Below, piece by piece: positions 15,254 to 23,463 of a stretch of DNA of 64,000 nt (positions are counted from its first letter, which is position 1; the number at the start of each line of letters is the position of its first letter). The translations under genes were made by a program, and so were the position numbers. Below the pieces are notes generated by a model that was not told where the DNA came from, searched no databases, and worked only from the letters and a program-made list of their open reading frames with translations. The stretch is from M55B167 sp046482825 (GTDB taxonomy: Bacteria; Verrucomicrobiota; Kiritimatiellia; RFP12; UBA1067). Location of the stretch: positions 1-64,000 of the forward strand of contig JAWOEI010000079.1 in NCBI GenBank assembly GCA_046482825.1, given 5' to 3'.

Positions 15254-16846
15254 TCTGAGGAGTTCATCCGCAACCACAATGCCTGTCTGCACTTTACCTA
15301 TTTCAACAGGCAGTGCAAAACGAATTCGCCCTCCAGCTTTCTTTTTGTCCAGAGCAATCGCCTTAATCACCTGATCGGAATTAATATCGTCGGGGGGGCT
15401 GGTCGGCAAACCTGCAGCATCAAACAATTCGCGTATCTGTGAAGGCAGCTGCCTGTCTGCGAGCTGCATCTCCGCGGCAATTTCAGCTTCCATAACAATA
15501 CCCACAGCAACTGCTTCCCCGTGCTGCATGCTGAAGCCGGTGGCCTTTTCTATTCCATGGCCTATGGTGTGTCCCAGATTCAGAGAAGCGCGTATTCCTT
15601 TTTCAAAGGGATCGGCAGTGACAATACTGATTTTCACCGCCATGGATCCGGCAACAAATTCAGCGAGCCAGTCGGCTTGCTTGAGTGCGGTACATGGGGA
15701 TGAGTCCTTCATGTTTCTGCAGAATCCGAATTTATGAAGTTTTTTCAAGATTCCGGGATCTCCTATAATTGCATGCTTTATAGTTTCGGCCAGTCCGCAG
15801 CGTATTTCACGGACCGGCAAAGTTGAAAGTGTATCGGTATCAGCAATTACCAGTGCTGGCGGGTGGAATGTTCCGATCAGGTTTTTGCCCTCAGGTAAAT
15901 CGGCTCCGGTTTTGCCTCCGATACCGGAATCACACATGGACAGAAGGGTTGTCGGCATGCTGACCCATCTTACTCCCCGCAGCCAGGTGGATGCGGCAAA
16001 GCCGGTAAGATCACCGGTTACTCCTCCACCCAGGGCGATAATGGTATCATTTCGCTCAATCCCGGCCTCCATAAATTTTTTCCACAGGCAGATGACTGTT
16101 TCAACTGTTTTGTATTCTTCTCCGGCGCGTATTGTTGCATTGGATGCGGTAATTCCCTCTTTTTCAAGTGATTCCGCCACTTTTTGTGCATAGAGAGGCG
16201 CAGTGTTGCTGTCGCTTACGATCACACAGTTCCGTCCGGGCTGCTGTTCTTTCAGGAGCATGCCGGCTGAATTTATGAGTCCACTTCCGCAAAACACAGG
16301 GTAGGATTTCCCCATTCCGCTCACGCGGAAACGTCCAAGTGCTTTCTGAGCATTCGAAGCCGTTTCTTCAGGATGTATATCAGAAACTCTGAGTCTTAAT
16401 CTGAATGAGTTGTAATGTTCGGCCCTTTTTTCAAGAAGTTTCAGCAACGGACTGTTTGTAACAGGGGTGTTTTTATCCTCGTTTGCGAGAGGTCTCTGTC
16501 CGGGGGCTCTGCGTATTCGTCCGAGCAGCGTTTCTTTATCAGCTGTGAAACATAGTACACTTCCCGTTTTTTCCGCGTGCTTACGGTTCTTATCACGAAG
16601 GAGAGCCCCGCCTCCGAGGGCTATAACTTTTGATTCCCCTTCGGTTGTCTTTATTATTGCAGTTGTTTCCATATCACGGAAAAACTTTTCACCGTGACGT
16701 TCAAAAATTTCCGCAATTCTACAGCCCGCAGTATCTTCTATGACATCATCGATATCGCGGAAAGTCATCTGCAGACGGTCGGCCAGAATTTTTCCAATGG
16801 TGGATTTGCCGCTGCCAGGCGGTCCGTATAAAAATATATGTGACAT
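15236..16846 (-). CDS. aroKB: fused shikimate kinase / 3-dehydroquinate synthase
   Basis: Two enzymes of the shikimate pathway in one 536-residue chain. Residues 1-170 are shikimate kinase: Walker A GPPGSGKST (8-16), the 'DIDDVIE' substrate-binding aspartates and the GGGALL loop. From about 175 onward is 3-dehydroquinate synthase, with GGGVTGDLTGFAAS, 'PTTLLSMCDSGIGGKTG' and the metal ligands in 'HTIGHGIE' and 'HGEAVAVG'. The latter makes 3-dehydroquinate from DAHP, using NAD and a metal. The order is kinase first. It lies next to aroC, the last enzyme of the pathway. The ATG is abutted by a C-rich CCCCTAA repeat instead of a Shine-Dalgarno. Confidence 0.93.
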   Translation of the reverse strand: MSHIFLYGPPGSGKSTIGKILADRLQMTFRDIDDVIEDTAGCRIAEIFERHGEKFFRDMETTAIIKTTEGESKVIALGGGALLRDKNRKHAEKTGSVLCFTADKETLLGRIRRAPGQRPLANEDKNTPVTNSPLLKLLEKRAEHYNSFRLRLRVSDIHPEETASNAQKALGRFRVSGMGKSYPVFCGSGLINSAGMLLKEQQPGRNCVIVSDSNTAPLYAQKVAESLEKEGITASNATIRAGEEYKTVETVICLWKKFMEAGIERNDTIIALGGGVTGDLTGFAASTWLRGVRWVSMPTTLLSMCDSGIGGKTGADLPEGKNLIGTFHPPALVIADTDTLSTLPVREIRCGLAETIKHAIIGDPGILKKLHKFGFCRNMKDSSPCTALKQADWLAEFVAGSMAVKISIVTADPFEKGIRASLNLGHTIGHGIEKATGFSMQHGEAVAVGIVMEAEIAAEMQLADRQLPSQIRELFDAAGLPTSPPDDINSDQVIKAIALDKKKAGGRIRFALPVEIGKVQTGIVVADELLRKIISR

Positions 16847-16848
16847 TT

Positions 16849-16889
16849 TTAGGGGTTAGGGGTTAGGGGTTAGGGGTTAGGGGGGGGGG
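16849..16889. repeat. telomere-like (TTAGGGG)5 tract ending in ten G
   Basis: Five perfect units of TTAGGGG start at 16849, 16856, 16863, 16870 and 16877, the last extended to ten G (16880-16889). On the coding strand of aroKB this reads as CCCCTAA repeats ending two bases before the ATG at 16846, where the ribosome-binding site should be. The G-rich strand could form a G-quadruplex, and copy number could change by slippage. Confidence 0.95.
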
Positions 16890-16896
16890 AGTCGCC

Positions 16897-16939
16897 ATAA
16901 AATCAACTTTTGCTGTAAAAAACAAGAAATTGATTTTAT
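16897..16939. repeat. AT-rich inverted repeat between aroC and aroKB
   Basis: ATAAAATCAA (16897-16906) and TTGATTTTAT (16930-16939) form a perfect 10-bp stem with a 23-base loop, just after the end of aroC and before the repeat tract. It may be a transcript end or a protein site; there is no long T-tract following it on the aroC strand. Confidence 0.55.
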
Positions 16940-16948
16940 AGGGCCTGA

Positions 16949-18118
16949 TCACGGCCAGAAGACATGTTTCCCGCTGCTCATTTTCACATCATCAATGGTT
17001 GCTTTTCTGAGATTTTCAAAACGCGGCAGCATTTCTTCGAGAGAATCGCCTCCGAGTTTCTCCGTCAGGGCATCGGCTATTACAAAGGCCACGAGCGATT
17101 CCGCCACCACCACGGCTCGCGGTACCGGGCAGATATCAGAGCGTTCATAGGTGGCTATTCGTTTTGCGCCTGTGGAGAGATCAACGGTGTTCTGACCTTT
17201 ACGTGTTGTGGGAATCGGCTTCATGGCTGCCCGCAGCCATACATTTTCCCCATTGGAGATGCCGCCTTCGATTCCGCCGCAGCGGTTTGTTTTACGGATG
17301 AGCTTCTTTCCGTCGAGATAAATTGGGTCCTGAGCCTTGGTTCCCGATTTTGCGGCATTGGCGAAGGCGTCGCCGATTTCGATTCCTTTGATCGCATTCA
17401 TGCCTATTATAGCGGCCGCAAGACGTACATCAAGTCTGCGGGAAGGTTCCACATGTGATCCTATACCCGCTGGCAGCCCTCTGACGACAACTTCGATAAT
17501 ACCTCCCAGTGTTTCTCCGTCGCGGTGTGCAACCTCGATCGCCCTTTCAATCTTCTCTGCGGCCCTTTCGTCGGGGCACTGCACCTTGGATCTGCGGGCC
17601 CGTTCAATGAGTTCGTCTATATCACAAAGATCTGAATTTGCGTTGATGCCGGCGATGGCTGTGACATATCCGTCAACAGAGATGCCGAACACTTTAAGCA
17701 AAGCTCGGCATACAGCGCCGATTGCCACCCGGGCTGCAGTTTCGCGTGCGGAAGCCCTTTCCAGAGATGGACGGACATCGTCATAACCGTATTTGACAGC
17801 TGCCGGCAGATCGGCATGTCCTGGACGCGGAGTTACATAAGGTGCAACGCTTTTACCTTTCCAGTTTGCATGATCACGGTTTTTGATCAACAAAGAGAGA
17901 GGGGCCCCTGTGGTTTTTCCCTCCATAAGGCCGGCAAGAATGGAAGCGCGGTCTTTTTCAATGGCCATGCGGTCGCCTGATCCAGCTCCGCTCTGACGCC
18001 GGGCAAGGTCGATTGCGATTATATCCTCATCCAGATTCAAACCTGCGGGCAATCCCTCAAGGATCGCGTTCAGTGCCGGTCCATGAGATTCGCCGGCGGT
18101 AAGGTAACGTAAAGCCAT
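16949..18118 (-). CDS. aroC: chorismate synthase
   Basis: Forms chorismate from 5-enolpyruvylshikimate 3-phosphate using reduced FMN as a catalyst. The 389 residues show the family's N-terminal 'TAGESHGPALNAILEGLPAG', 'RRQSGAGSGDRM', the 'RPGHADL' motif, 'RASARETAARVAIGAV' and the C-terminal 'ICPVPRAVVVAES'. Length and start (ATG at 18118) are normal. It is on the same strand as aroKB and 103 bases upstream of it, so the two may be co-transcribed through the intervening repeat region. Confidence 0.96.
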   Translation of the reverse strand: MALRYLTAGESHGPALNAILEGLPAGLNLDEDIIAIDLARRQSGAGSGDRMAIEKDRASILAGLMEGKTTGAPLSLLIKNRDHANWKGKSVAPYVTPRPGHADLPAAVKYGYDDVRPSLERASARETAARVAIGAVCRALLKVFGISVDGYVTAIAGINANSDLCDIDELIERARRSKVQCPDERAAEKIERAIEVAHRDGETLGGIIEVVVRGLPAGIGSHVEPSRRLDVRLAAAIIGMNAIKGIEIGDAFANAAKSGTKAQDPIYLDGKKLIRKTNRCGGIEGGISNGENVWLRAAMKPIPTTRKGQNTVDLSTGAKRIATYERSDICPVPRAVVVAESLVAFVIADALTEKLGGDSLEEMLPRFENLRKATIDDVKMSSGKHVFWP

Positions 18119-18303
18119 AGTTTTATCCGTTTGAATAGATTATACCAAATCTACATTATACAAAAAGTAGTGAGCTTCATGCAATTAGAAGTCGCTGAGA
18201 GAGGATTTTTTGTCTTTGATTTGTTAACTGATTGTAGTTTAATAAAAGTGGAATAGTTCTGTTTTCAGGAAATAACCGAAAATGTTTCAGGGAGAGGCTG
18301 CGA

Positions 18304-19677
18304 ATGAATGATCTGACACGAAGAGGTTTTGTAAAAAAAAGCGCCTTTGCTGCCGGTGCATCGATGTTGACAGTTACGGGGACGGAAGCCAAGGAAACTA
18401 CTTCCATGCGTAAGCTTCCGTCGCATCGTAAAGCTGGCGATAAACTCCGAATGGGATTTATCGGTTCCGGTGGGCGTGGCGGTGCTAATCTCAGTGAGTT
18501 TTTCAAGTTGGGCGAAGATGTTATTGCCCTCTGTGATATTGATCAGGGCCGACTCGATGGCGCTTATAACAAAATTAAAGAGCGGTGCGCCGATGCCCGA
18601 AAGTACCGCGATTTCCGGGAAATGCTTGCAAAAGAGCAGGATCTTGATGCGGTGGTTGTCTCCACGCCTGACCATATGCACGCGGCAGCCGCGATCGCGG
18701 CCATGAAGTGCGGCTGCCATGTTTATGTTGAAAAACCGCTTGTTCGCACAGTCTGGGAGCTGCGCCAGTTCAAACGGATTGCTGATGAGTATGGCGTAAT
18801 ATCCCAGATGGGAAATAACGGCAACGGGACTTCGACGCAGCGCAGGCGCATAGAAATTTATCGGTCAGGTATTCTCGGAAGTATTAAAGAGGTGCATGTC
18901 ACAACCAACCGCCCCATATGGCCGCAGGGACTGACCCGACCGGAGGGAAGTGACCCGGTTCCCGAATCTTTAAGCTGGGATCTGTGGCTCGGCGTCGCGC
19001 CTGAACGCCCTTTCAAGAAGGCTGTCTATCATGGTTTTAAGTGGCGCGGATGGTATGATTTCGGTACCGGTGCGCTGGGAGATATTGCTTGTCATTCCAT
19101 GAGCGATTTTTACCGGGGTTTCAAGCTGCGTGAAGTGCTGAGTGTGGAATGTTTAAAGTCTACCCCGCGCTTTAAAGAGACCTATCCTCTGGCTACAACT
19201 GTAAAGATCGTTTACCGTAGCGGTATGCAGGTGGAGCCGATTACTGTTTACTGGTATGACGGTAATACCGGGCCTGATCATTCGGTTTGTCCGAAAGCGG
19301 CTGAGATATTCGGTAATCTTGGCGGCAAAACAATCATTACCGACAGGGCCATTGTCCGTGGTGATTCTATCAGCTGGAATGATGATGAAAAATTCAGGGG
19401 TTTTGCCAAGGATGACGTCTGCAGGAAGGTGAAGGAGAGTATTCCGCGGGTTCAAGGTCATCACTGGGAGTTTGCAGAGGCGATAAGGGGTGGAGACAAA
19501 CCTCTCTCTCATCATGATCACTCTGTGCCGCTGACAGAGGGCGTTCTTCTCGGTTGTATTGCACAGAGAGTTCCCGGTGAGTTGAAGTGGAATGCCGCTG
19601 AGATGAAATTTGAAAACAGTCCTGAGGCTGATAAACTGATTAAGCCTTATGTGAGGGATGGTTGGCAGATTGTTTAA
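18304..19677 (+). CDS. Tat-exported Gfo/Idh/MocA family oxidoreductase
   Basis: NAD(P)-dependent sugar or polyol oxidoreductase family. The 457 residues begin with a twin-arginine signal (Arg6-Arg7 in 'LTRRGFVKKSA', then a hydrophobic Ala-rich segment). The Rossmann domain follows ('RMGFIGSGGRGGANL'), then the family's 'VSTPDHMHA' and the catalytic 'EKPL' lysine. The C-terminal half carries 'TNRPIWPQGLTRPEGSDPV', 'RGWYDFGTGALGDIACHSM' and a second His. A near-identical layout is seen in the gene at 30778. The substrate is unknown. The gene is monocistronic, with a terminator at 19703-19731, and is divergent from aroC. Confidence 0.9.
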   Translation: MNDLTRRGFVKKSAFAAGASMLTVTGTEAKETTSMRKLPSHRKAGDKLRMGFIGSGGRGGANLSEFFKLGEDVIALCDIDQGRLDGAYNKIKERCADARKYRDFREMLAKEQDLDAVVVSTPDHMHAAAAIAAMKCGCHVYVEKPLVRTVWELRQFKRIADEYGVISQMGNNGNGTSTQRRRIEIYRSGILGSIKEVHVTTNRPIWPQGLTRPEGSDPVPESLSWDLWLGVAPERPFKKAVYHGFKWRGWYDFGTGALGDIACHSMSDFYRGFKLREVLSVECLKSTPRFKETYPLATTVKIVYRSGMQVEPITVYWYDGNTGPDHSVCPKAAEIFGNLGGKTIITDRAIVRGDSISWNDDEKFRGFAKDDVCRKVKESIPRVQGHHWEFAEAIRGGDKPLSHHDHSVPLTEGVLLGCIAQRVPGELKWNAAEMKFENSPEADKLIKPYVRDGWQIV

Positions 19678-19702
19678 TTAAGTGAAGATATATGATGTGC
19701 GG

Positions 19703-19731
19703 ATGCGCGATGTACCTGCCGCGCATTTTTT
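19703..19731 (+). terminator. intrinsic terminator after the Gfo/Idh/MocA gene
   Basis: ATGCGCG (19703-19709) pairs with CGCGCAT (19720-19726) and is followed by a run of T. It separates the oxidoreductase gene from the Pho-controlled porin promoter. Confidence 0.75.
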
Positions 19732-19820
19732 GTCTGTCAGTATAAAAATATATGCAAACATGTGGCTGAGTATCCTGTTTACATTGAATTAATGGAAGTG
19801 CTGCAAAAATATTTACACTT

Positions 19821-19867
19821 TAATACAAATCTAATAATTCGCTAATGGTGAGATAACAATACTTAAC
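19821..19867 (+). promoter_or_regulatory. candidate Pho box: TAAC/TAAT repeats at 11-bp steps before the porin gene
   Basis: TAA(T/C) occurs at 19821, 19832, 19843 and 19854 at exact 11-bp steps, with a further TAAC at 19864 after 10 bp. Direct repeats one helical turn apart are how PhoB/PhoP dimers bind (E. coli Pho box, Bacillus TTAACA boxes). A matching array precedes pstS. A possible -10 (TAAAAT, 19893-19898) lies downstream. Regulation by the PhoB encoded at 26326 is an inference. Confidence 0.6.
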
Positions 19868-19934
19868 AATAATGTGACGCGTGAAAGCCAGATAAAATGT
19901 CTGGATTGTGTTAACAGATAAAAAAGTGAGAAAT

Positions 19935-21119
19935 ATGACAACAAAACGGATAGCAAACGTATTAAATGTTGTGATTTTAGCTGCTGCTGCTGTTGCTGGT
20001 GCTGCGGTGGCATCTGAAGAATCATACGGACTGAAGCCGATTTTCGATGCGGCTGAGTTTTATGGTAATAAAGAGAGTGACGTGTTTCAAAGCATTGCCT
20101 TTACAGGACGGCTCCACGGGGATTTATATTCCTTCTCTGACAATGATGATAACAAACTGGAAGATGCCGTATGGCGTCGTTTCCGCTTTGGAGCAAAAGC
20201 TGAGATCTTTCAGGATTTCACATTGCACACAGAAATGGACCTGGACATGAATGAGGCAGACTCAGGACAATGGGATAAATTTTACCTGCGCTTGACAGAC
20301 TCTTACATCAAATGGGACAAATATGAAGAAGCTACGGTTAAAGTCGGCAAGCAATCGGCCGGGTTTACGCTCGATGGCGCGACATCATCAAAAAAACTGA
20401 TTACTCCTGAAAGAAACATCGTTGCAGGGAATTTCTGGTTCGGCACGGAATATTTCACGGGAACGTCAGTTTACGGTGATATAGATGAGTGGAACTATAA
20501 AGCCGGACTTTTTTCAGCCAGTGGCGAAGCGGAGTACGGTCACTTCGACAGTGGTTACTTCGGGCTTTTTTCTCTTGGCCGCAAAACAGGAGAAAAGGGG
20601 GATTTGCGCCTTGATTATGTTTACAACGATCCCGATTATTCCAGCAGCCACAGCGATTACAAAGGAGGGAATGCTGTCGGCACTGCCAATCACGACCACG
20701 TTCTTGCGTTGGTATATGAGCAGATGCTCTCTGACAGGCTGGGGGTTCGGTCAGACATTGCCGCATCGCAGGGCATCAAGGATAATTCAAACGGGATTGA
20801 TCAGAGTGATCTGGTCGGCCTGAGCATTACGCCGTTTTATAACTTCACAGATGATTTACAGTTGGTAGTGCAGTATGCCGGCGTGACAAGTCTTGAGGGT
20901 GACGCTGATGTCCAAATGTCGCGTTATGCCTATCGGAATGCGGATAAAACCAAAGCTGAGACCGCTCATAACATTCTGCTCGGGTTTAACTGGTACATCT
21001 ATGGCAATAAACTCAAATGGCAGAATGCCGTTGAATACAGCTATGCCGAGAACATGCGTAGTGCCGGTGATGATTATCACGGATACGGGTTTACCTCCGC
21101 ATTACGTTTAAGTTGGTAG
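19935..21119 (+). CDS. outer-membrane porin, OprO/OprP-like (probable phosphate porin)
   Basis: 394 residues from the ATG at 19935, chosen over an in-frame GTG at 19908 because AGTGAG precedes it and the signal peptide (about 1-30, ending 'GAAVASEE') then starts correctly. The mature protein is a run of alternating polar and hydrophobic strands separated by Asp/Gly/Asn-rich turns. It includes 'KFYLRLTDSYIKWDK' and 'ATVKVGKQSAGFTLDG', which resemble the OprO/OprP barrel, and the chain ends in an aromatic residue (SALRLSW), the usual outer-membrane beta-barrel signature. Its Pho-box promoter and its position directly before pstSCAB support phosphate or polyphosphate uptake. Selectivity cannot be read from sequence. 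Confidence 0.7.
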   Translation: MTTKRIANVLNVVILAAAAVAGAAVASEESYGLKPIFDAAEFYGNKESDVFQSIAFTGRLHGDLYSFSDNDDNKLEDAVWRRFRFGAKAEIFQDFTLHTEMDLDMNEADSGQWDKFYLRLTDSYIKWDKYEEATVKVGKQSAGFTLDGATSSKKLITPERNIVAGNFWFGTEYFTGTSVYGDIDEWNYKAGLFSASGEAEYGHFDSGYFGLFSLGRKTGEKGDLRLDYVYNDPDYSSSHSDYKGGNAVGTANHDHVLALVYEQMLSDRLGVRSDIAASQGIKDNSNGIDQSDLVGLSITPFYNFTDDLQLVVQYAGVTSLEGDADVQMSRYAYRNADKTKAETAHNILLGFNWYIYGNKLKWQNAVEYSYAENMRSAGDDYHGYGFTSALRLSW

Positions 21120-21255
21120 AAACAGAAGCATCATGCAAAAAAGTGCGCACTCAGTGCCATTGTTTTTACGTAAAGTAAAGTAAGTTCCGGTTCTGTTAAA
21201 AGTCCAGCCTGATTTCAAGCCGGAAGTCGGATAAACTGACTGAATCTCAACTGTT

Positions 21256-21306
21256 TAACTGTTTTCTAACAATTCTCTAATACCGGACAAACAGGATGTT
21301 TATAAA
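21256..21306 (+). promoter_or_regulatory. candidate Pho box and promoter of the pst operon
   Basis: TAAC (21256), TAAC (21267) and TAAT (21278) lie exactly 11 bp apart, with a degenerate CAAAC at 21288. TATAAA at 21301-21306 is a suitable -10, 8-9 bases after the last half-site. The arrangement copies the one before the porin gene and is what is expected of a PhoB-activated promoter in which the box replaces the -35. Confidence 0.62.
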
Positions 21307-21403
21307 CTTAACAGGCGAAAAAGGAAGTGATTGCTGTTAAGTGTCAGCGGGTAAAGGTTAGCCGCATTTACACTAATCTTCCTCAAATAAGGAGAATCAT
21401 ATT

Positions 21404-22222
21404 ATGAAAAAAAGCATACTGACAATCAGTCTCATTGCCAGCGTTATGATGGCTGGCACCGAGGATAAACTCGTAATGGATGGTTCAACAACTGTTGGAC
21501 CGATAGCAAAAGCTTTCGCAGAGTATTACATGCGTGAAAATCCAGGGATTAATATCTCAGTAAGTGAATCGGGCAGCGGGAACGGTGCCAAATCTCTTCT
21601 GAACGGGAATTGCGATATAGCTGACCTTTCAAGAGATCTGAAGGATTCGGAAAGAGAGGCGATGAAAGAAAAAGGTGTTGATCCCTGTGAACATGTGGTT
21701 GCTTTTGATGCACTGCCGGTTATTGTTCATCCTTCAAACAGAGTGAAGGGGCTTACAATTGGTCAGCTTCGCAACATATATACCGGAAAGATCACCAACT
21801 GGCAGGAAGTAGGCGGCAGCAACCGTAAGATTGTTATGATAAGCCGTGATACCAGCAGCGGAACATACGAAACTTTCAGCAAACTTGTTCTCGGGAAAAG
21901 TGCAAGAATCACCGCAAAGGCCGAATATGCCGGAAGCAACGGTGCCGTGCGCCAGCGTGTGCAGATGACCAAAGGTGCGATAGGCTACACCGGACTCGGA
22001 TTTCTTGACCGGTCTGTCAAAGCGCTTACTGTCAACGGTGTTGAACCATGCACCAGGACAGTTCTGGATAAAAGCTACCCCCTTGCCCGGGAATTATACA
22101 TGTTTACAGACGGTAAACCTGAGAAAGGAAGTCTGACCGAAAAATTTCTCTCTTTGATTAAAACTGAGAAGGGCTGTGAAATTGTTGAAGAGATTGGTTT
22201 TGTGCCGGTAAACGCAAAATAA
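21404..22222 (+). CDS. pstS: phosphate ABC transporter substrate-binding protein PstS
   Basis: Periplasmic receptor that delivers phosphate to PstCAB. The 272 residues have an N-terminal signal ('KKSILTISLIASVMMA'), then the phosphate-binding 'DGSTTVGPI', 'SGSGNGAKSL' and 'SRDTSSGTYETF' loops of the PstS fold. A strong ribosome-binding site (AAGGAGAATC) precedes the ATG. It is the first gene of pstSCAB-phoU-phoBR, with a candidate Pho box 120-150 bases upstream. Length is typical of the short PstS form. Confidence 0.95.
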   Translation: MKKSILTISLIASVMMAGTEDKLVMDGSTTVGPIAKAFAEYYMRENPGINISVSESGSGNGAKSLLNGNCDIADLSRDLKDSEREAMKEKGVDPCEHVVAFDALPVIVHPSNRVKGLTIGQLRNIYTGKITNWQEVGGSNRKIVMISRDTSSGTYETFSKLVLGKSARITAKAEYAGSNGAVRQRVQMTKGAIGYTGLGFLDRSVKALTVNGVEPCTRTVLDKSYPLARELYMFTDGKPEKGSLTEKFLSLIKTEKGCEIVEEIGFVPVNAK

Positions 22223-22313
22223 TCATTTCGTCCGTCTCAAACTGTTTTCGGGATTTTTTAAAAGAATAGCGATTACATTTTGCGGCAGCGGTGAAACCAG
22301 CGAGTCTGATAAG

Positions 22314-23459
22314 ATGAAAAATGAAATCCGCAGAGAAATCACCCTTACTTCAAGGGAGCGTATCATACGGAAGATATTTTCTTTGATAGGGCGGGGGTTC
22401 CTTTTTTCAGTAACCTCAGTTGCGGCTTTATCAGTACTCGCGATTATTTTCTTTATAGCACGCGACGCTCTCCCTTTCTTTCAGAACGAGGGTTTTAAAG
22501 AGTTCTTTACGGAAAAAGCCTGGTATCCCACTCGGGATCCCCAACAGTTTGGCGCTTTTGCCATATTCTTCGGCAGCTTTATTGTAACAATCACCGCTGT
22601 TGTCATTGCGGTTCCTCCAGGCGTTTTCGCGGCATTCTGCATGAGTGATATCCTGCCTTTCAATATGCGGCAAATTCTTAAACCGGTAATTGAAATGTTG
22701 GCGGCTGTTCCCTCTGTGGCTTACGGTTTTTTTGCGCTGGTTGTTTTTGCACCGCTTCTACAGAATCATGGGGGAACTGTTCTCGCTTATGCCTGGTGGA
22801 TAGTGGCTACCCCGCTTTTACTGCTTGCATCGGTCATCACGGCCGATCTAATAGCTGTTGATCGTCTGCCCGGACGGATCTGTCTAACAGTCAGATCCGT
22901 TATGACTCTTGTTTTTACCGGCTTGAGTTTTAAATTGCTGTTTTATATCGGAGAACGGCTGAAAAATATTGAAGTTTCCAGCGGTGTAAACGCTTTGACT
23001 GCCTCCGTTTTTCTGGGAGTCATGGCGCTGCCTACAATAGTCAGTGTGTCGGAAGATGCCTTGCAGGCATCCGGACGCGAGCTGCGGGAGGGAAGTTACG
23101 CTCTGGGTGCAACACGCGCCGAAACCCTGATAAAAGTGATTCTTCCCGCTTCCATCAGCGGTATATTTTCCGCTGTTCTTCTTGGAGTGATGCGTGCTCT
23201 AGGTGAGACTATGGTTGTTCTGATGGTATCGGGAAATGCCGCACAAATACCCGAACCCATGTTTAATCTGCTTGCGCCTGTACGCACTTTGACAGCAACA
23301 ATAGCCAGTGAAATGGGAGAGGCGGACCAGATGAGCGGTTCATCACACTATCATGTCCTTTTTGCAATGGGCCTTTGTCTGCTGATATTCAGTTTCGTCT
23401 GCAATCTTGCAGGGGAATGGATCGTGAATCATCAGCGTAAACGTTTGAGAGGAGGGTGA
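22314..23459 (+). CDS. pstC: phosphate ABC transporter permease PstC (with extra membrane segment)
   Basis: Inner-membrane permease of the phosphate transporter. It has the usual first helix, 'AVPSVAYGFFALVVFAPL', the 'GVMALPTIVSVSEDAL' and the EAA loop 'LREGSYALGATRAETLIKVILPA' that docks PstB. At 381 residues it is about 60 longer than common PstC. The excess lies around residues 175-225, where an added hydrophobic stretch ('SVMTLVFTGLSFKLLFYIG') interrupts the permease domain. It ends 4 bases before pstA. Confidence 0.92.
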   Translation: MKNEIRREITLTSRERIIRKIFSLIGRGFLFSVTSVAALSVLAIIFFIARDALPFFQNEGFKEFFTEKAWYPTRDPQQFGAFAIFFGSFIVTITAVVIAVPPGVFAAFCMSDILPFNMRQILKPVIEMLAAVPSVAYGFFALVVFAPLLQNHGGTVLAYAWWIVATPLLLLASVITADLIAVDRLPGRICLTVRSVMTLVFTGLSFKLLFYIGERLKNIEVSSGVNALTASVFLGVMALPTIVSVSEDALQASGRELREGSYALGATRAETLIKVILPASISGIFSAVLLGVMRALGETMVVLMVSGNAAQIPEPMFNLLAPVRTLTATIASEMGEADQMSGSSHYHVLFAMGLCLLIFSFVCNLAGEWIVNHQRKRLRGG

Positions 23460-23463
23460 TAGC

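Noticed and set aside
16849..16889. Reading the TTAGGGG tract as a real telomere or chromosome end
   Set aside because: It is only 41 bases, internal, and flanked by normal genes of one pathway; it is a simple repeat in a leader.
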